From assembly GCA_936943315.1 (NCBI GenBank), contig CAKZJM010000038.1, positions 1 to 5,205 of the forward strand: a DNA stretch of 5,205 nt, in the 5' to 3' direction. Both the position numbers and the translations under genes were made by a program. The notes below the pieces were generated by a model, which saw only the letters and a list, made by a program, of their open reading frames with translations, had not been told where the DNA came from and did not search any database. Every line of letters begins with the position of its first letter. Within the stretch, counting starts at the first letter, position 1. This document shows, piece after piece, positions 5,131 through 5,205 of the stretch. Source of the stretch: an uncultured Methylophilus sp. (GTDB lineage: Bacteria; Pseudomonadota; Gammaproteobacteria; Burkholderiales; Methylophilaceae).

Positions 5131-5205
5131 TTAGCGCTGGGTCAACTTTTTGAGTTGATACATCAGCGCATCGCCTTCCAGCAAAAGCTGTTCAATCGAT
5201 TTTGG
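5131..5205 (-). CDS. 3' end of an unidentified gene, cut by the right edge of the window
   Basis: The minus strand reads in one open frame from the window edge to a TAA at 5133..5131, giving the last 24 residues of a protein that begins PKSIEQLLLEGD and ends KKLTQR. The mix of leucines and charged residues looks like a real helical C-terminus. No family can be named from so short a piece. It converges on the second glycine-zipper gene across a 48-bp gap in which I see no terminator hairpin. The open frame over only 25 codons is weak evidence alone; composition raises it. Confidence 0.55.
   Translation of the reverse strand, partial: PKSIEQLLLEGDALMYQLKKLTQR

Noticed and set aside
5141..5157. 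TCAACT/AGTTGA hairpin with a T-rich loop near the right edge
   Set aside because: It lies inside the coding end of the leftward partial gene (encoding QLKKL), has only a 6-bp stem and no T-run after it.

Overview
The window reads as chromosome of a Gram-negative bacterium, most likely a proteobacterium. The signs are a Blc-type outer-membrane lipocalin lipoprotein, a DUF883 (ElaB/YqjD-like) tail-anchored protein, secreted BON-domain proteins and glycine-zipper envelope proteins. GC content looks close to half. The mix recalls betaproteobacteria such as Methylophilaceae, but that placement is a guess from gene style, not from a marker gene. I see no rRNA, tRNA, CRISPR array, transposase, phage integrase or attachment site.

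Layout, left to right: (i) the first codons of a leftward gene cut off by the window edge, preceded by a leftward DUF883 membrane protein; (ii) a 306-bp divergent gap holding a 16-bp inverted repeat and a plausible sigma-70 promoter; (iii) a rightward CHASE3/HisKA_3 sensor histidine kinase with no response regulator beside it; (iv) a rightward secreted protein with two EF-hands followed by a BON domain, with a perfect 9-bp inverted repeat just before its ribosome binding site and a clear intrinsic terminator after it; (v) a second rightward secreted BON protein, preceded by a 12-bp inverted repeat; (vi) a GC-rich hairpin, then a leftward Blc-like lipocalin converging on the BON gene; (vii) two rightward tandem glycine-zipper proteins, divergent from the lipocalin; (viii) the last 24 codons of an unidentified leftward gene at the right edge.

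All the complete genes point to the cell envelope: one inner-membrane sensor, one inner-membrane tail-anchored protein, two periplasmic BON proteins, one outer-membrane lipoprotein and two exported glycine-zipper proteins. In E. coli the relatives of several of these (ElaB/YqjD, OsmY, Blc) belong to the stationary-phase or stress response, so the cluster may be an envelope-maintenance neighbourhood. That is inference from family membership and adjacency. The strands alternate and at least one strong terminator interrupts the run, so this is several transcripts and not one operon. The least ordinary items are the EF-hand/BON fusion, the hairpins in front of both BON genes, the unpartnered kinase, and the glycine-zipper pair whose tails differ (His-rich/basic versus Cys-containing).
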